64,000 nucleotides of DNA from Auanema rhodensis (Eukaryota; Nematoda; Chromadorea; Rhabditida; Rhabditidae). Made by a program: the position numbers and the translations under genes. The stretch is taken from NCBI GenBank assembly GCA_964057225.1, contig OZ059898.1:9734001-9798000 (forward strand), given 5' to 3'. The notes beneath the pieces were generated by a model. The model saw only the letters and a program-made list of their open reading frames with translations, was not told where the DNA came from and made no database searches. Below are positions 63,632 to 64,000 of the stretch, one piece after another (position 1 is the stretch's first letter; the number at the start of each line of letters is the position of its first letter).

Positions 63632-63702
63632 TGCATCGGCCGGGAATCGAACCCGGGTCGCCCGCGTGGCAGGCGAGCATTCTACCACTGAACCACCGAT
63701 GC
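63632..63702 (-). tRNA. tRNA-Gly-GCC: tRNA-Gly (anticodon GCC)
   Basis: Full-length consensus copy in a type C cassette, the 4391-bp duplicate of 59241. It is the last tRNA of the window; satellite continues to the right edge. Confidence 0.97.
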
Positions 63703-64000
63703 TTCGAAAATGTTAGATTGTTTCCGAAAAATTATGAAAAGTCAAGTTCTACTGATTTGAAGAGAATTGTAAGTTTTAGAAAAGAATTAAAGTTCAGCTA
63801 TCTCTACTATTAACTGATTATCGGCTAAAATAAGGTAACAGTTTTTATTGAAAGTTTCCATGATTAAGATTAAACAAAGAAAAAGAATCAAAGAGAAACA
63901 CTTCTTGTTTACTTATTTGATTATAATACTTGAAATTCCAAAAACAGTAGAATAAAATAGAGAAAGCGACGAAAAAAGTTGAACAATTTGAAGAGAATTG

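Larger units (their letters stand above)
1..64000. repeat. 230-bp satellite array with embedded tRNA-Gly genes
   Basis: The whole window is built from one AT-rich monomer of about 230 bp repeated head to tail in a single orientation. The first unit runs 1-230 and the same start word, GTTTACTTAT, recurs at 231. Hand count of unit 1 gives 55 G+C in 230. Monomers fall into subfamilies distinguished about 20-60 bp into the unit: one reads TTCCAAAAACAGTAGAATAA, one reads TGCCAACAAAAGTAAAG, and one reads TTCAAAAAAAAGTAAAAAAC. Length differs between units mainly in A-runs. Stretches between tRNA cassettes contain only plain monomers; I saw no unique sequence, transposon ends, rRNA or protein gene anywhere. 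Centromeric, pericentromeric or other heterochromatic placement is possible but not shown by the sequence. Confidence 0.97.
60451..64000. repeat. 4391-bp higher-order repeat, copy 2 (cut by window end)
   Basis: Matches 56060 onward at a shift of 4391 bp to the last base, so about four fifths of the unit is visible. Small differences include TTAATTGATT near 63049, where copy 1 has TTACTTGATT, and the base change in tRNA 62539. Confidence 0.87.

Noticed and set aside
1-64000. CRISPR array
   Set aside because: Repeats are direct and contiguous at 230 bp with no unique spacers and no cas genes, and the embedded tRNA is eukaryotic.
1-64000. Mitochondrial or bacterial tRNA cluster
   Set aside because: There is a single isoacceptor with nuclear-type Pol III boxes, no encoded CCA and no other organellar genes. 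The surrounding DNA is satellite.
1-64000. Centromeric satellite with a CENP-B-like box
   Set aside because: I found no match to the CENP-B box pattern in the monomer. Centromeric location cannot be claimed from sequence alone.

Overview
The window is one uninterrupted, head-to-tail satellite DNA array from end to end. No conventional protein-coding gene is visible. The basic monomer is about 230 bp; the first unit (1-230) restarts at 231 and is 24% G+C by hand count (55 of 230). Embedded in the array, always on the minus strand, are 41 copies of a eukaryotic cytosolic tRNA-Gly gene with anticodon GCC. Thirty-eight are full length (71 nt including the discriminator A) and three share one identical 25-bp internal deletion. 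By eye, 28 of the 38 full-length copies are identical. The organism is a eukaryote: the tRNA has internal Pol III A and B boxes, no encoded CCA, and is followed by a T4 terminator. The tRNA body looks metazoan, probably from an AT-rich invertebrate, but the species cannot be named from this window.

Every tRNA sits in a cassette of about 172 bp: about 50 bp of 3' flank, the tRNA, and about 51 bp of 5' flank. The cassette interrupts the monomer at one fixed point, so a tRNA-bearing unit is about 404 bp and a plain unit about 230 bp. Nearly all tRNA-to-tRNA distances equal one 404-bp unit plus a whole number of plain monomers: 635 (1), 865 (2), 1099 (3), 1329 (4), 1559 (5), 1786 (6), 2248 (8), 2478 (9) and 4557 (18). 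This fits a single insertion of a tRNA gene into an existing satellite, followed by co-amplification through unequal exchange and duplication.

Layout: 1-3077 is plain satellite. 2.4-7.4 kb is a 2478-bp tandem duplication with one tRNA each. 5.7-10.1 kb is plain satellite. 10.1-22.4 kb holds alternating B-type and A-type cassettes in 1733-bp and 1964-bp higher-order units. 22.4-28.5 kb holds two truncated tRNAs and two B-type tRNAs. 28.4-43.3 kb again alternates B and A cassettes, in a 2194-bp higher-order repeat. 43.4-47.3 kb is plain satellite ending in the third truncated tRNA. 48-54 kb holds B-type cassettes only. 55.5-64 kb holds diverged C and D cassettes in a 4391-bp higher-order repeat that runs off the window end.

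If the full-length copies are transcribed, the locus would be a high-copy source of tRNA-Gly(GCC). It could also act as a regularly spaced TFIIIC/Pol III platform inside satellite chromatin. Both roles are inference. The short open frames in the array are by-products of the repeat and of the tRNA sequence.
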